Below, piece after piece: positions 63,716 through 64,000 of a stretch of DNA of 64,000 bases. Each line of letters begins with the position of its first letter. Position 1 is the stretch's first letter. Both the position numbers and the translations under genes were made by a program. The notes below the pieces were generated by a model. The model was not told the DNA's origin. It saw nothing but the letters and a program-made list of their open reading frames with translations, and did not search any database. Source of the DNA: Aradus depressus (lineage: Eukaryota; Arthropoda; Insecta; Hemiptera; Aradidae); assembly GCA_963662175.1 (NCBI GenBank), contig OY759225.1:16051601-16115600 (forward strand), read 5' to 3'.

Positions 63716-64000
63716 CGACAAATTTTTTTTATTATACATTATAGCGTGCCAATTATTGGAATAAAACACTTATCCACCTTTCATGTGAGAGTTTGGGATG
63801 ACAGGCGCCAAGGGACCTAAGCAACAATTGATCTATCACCACACCTTCCGCCTTAGTGCCCCAACTCTTCAGTCACGATTACATTTCCTTCACATTGTAC
63901 CTAATGGGTTCCTTGACGTCTGCACAGTATGCTCCGATTATACTGAACCACTTAAAGTGACTACTGGAGTACAATGCAGGTTGTACAGAGATAACGCAAA
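63716..64000. other. Unassigned right edge
   Basis: Moderate GC. Reading frames at 63800-63990 give short peptides without a firm match, possibly the edge of another retroelement cut by the window. Confidence 0.3.

Noticed and set aside
63800..63990. Gypsy-type integrase
   Set aside because: Only a vague resemblance in one frame, no zinc finger or catalytic residues, and the segment runs off the window.

Overview
This is intergenic or heterochromatin-like DNA from a eukaryote, most likely an insect. It is AT-rich and shows no operons, rRNA or intact host gene. Several SINE copies end in AACCT pentamers, the complement of the insect telomere unit TTAGG. The mobile-element mix (hAT, pogo, mariner, piggyBac, PIF/Harbinger, I/R1-like, jockey-like and RTE-like LINE ends) fits an arthropod. 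A hemipteran would be plausible, but nothing here proves it. Every recognisable coding stretch is a broken transposon remnant.

The dominant component is a tRNA-derived SINE (called SINE-A here; 5' end GCGCCGG, A box, B box, about 330 bp, short tandem-repeat tail). Nearly thirty full or partial copies lie on both strands, many with exact 11-13 bp target-site duplications (TSDs). The second component is an unclassified interspersed unit (called R-unit), seen in more than twenty pieces throughout the window. Several other elements are nested inside these two.

Layout. 1-470: palindromic Penelope-like element. 1160-3790: SINEs, R-unit pieces and one half of a duplicated segment. 4519-5361: I-like LINE end. 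7193-9412: LINE end, a pogo-like miniature transposon (MITE), and a hAT with a BED finger that carries another pogo-like MITE. 9480-10344: a further MITE family. 11149-12373: SINEs. 12745-14582: 37-bp minisatellite interrupted by a hAT. 15001-15945: second half of the duplicated segment. 16537-23545: LINE ends and direct repeats. 23693-30520: MITEs, SINEs, hAT and palindromic elements. 31125-33119: G-run array and a second I-like LINE end. 35241-41495: pogo-like MITE, mariner, and a SINE > hAT > pogo nest. 42554-47097: second SINE type, hAT, tandem arrays. 48615-53503: piggyBac, pogo-like MITE, RTE-like LINE. 53812-58787: SINEs split by hATs and two large palindromic elements. 59700-61565: LINE end and a perfect 644-bp palindrome. 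61845-63715: more SINE and R-unit.

The most interesting signal is a set of inverted-repeat retroelement-like insertions (1-470, 26617-26895, 29181-29880, 37268-37440, 55468-56252, 56635-57597). Their arms carry hammerhead-ribozyme-type cores: CUGANGA, a short hairpin, GAA, a palindromic stem III, then U-H. At least three diverged families share the same layout, including one extra U after CUGANGA and a loop-less palindromic stem III. Two members have clean TSDs of 17 and 13 bp. This matches published descriptions of hammerheads in Penelope-like elements, but no Penelope reverse transcriptase is present here, so that assignment is inference.
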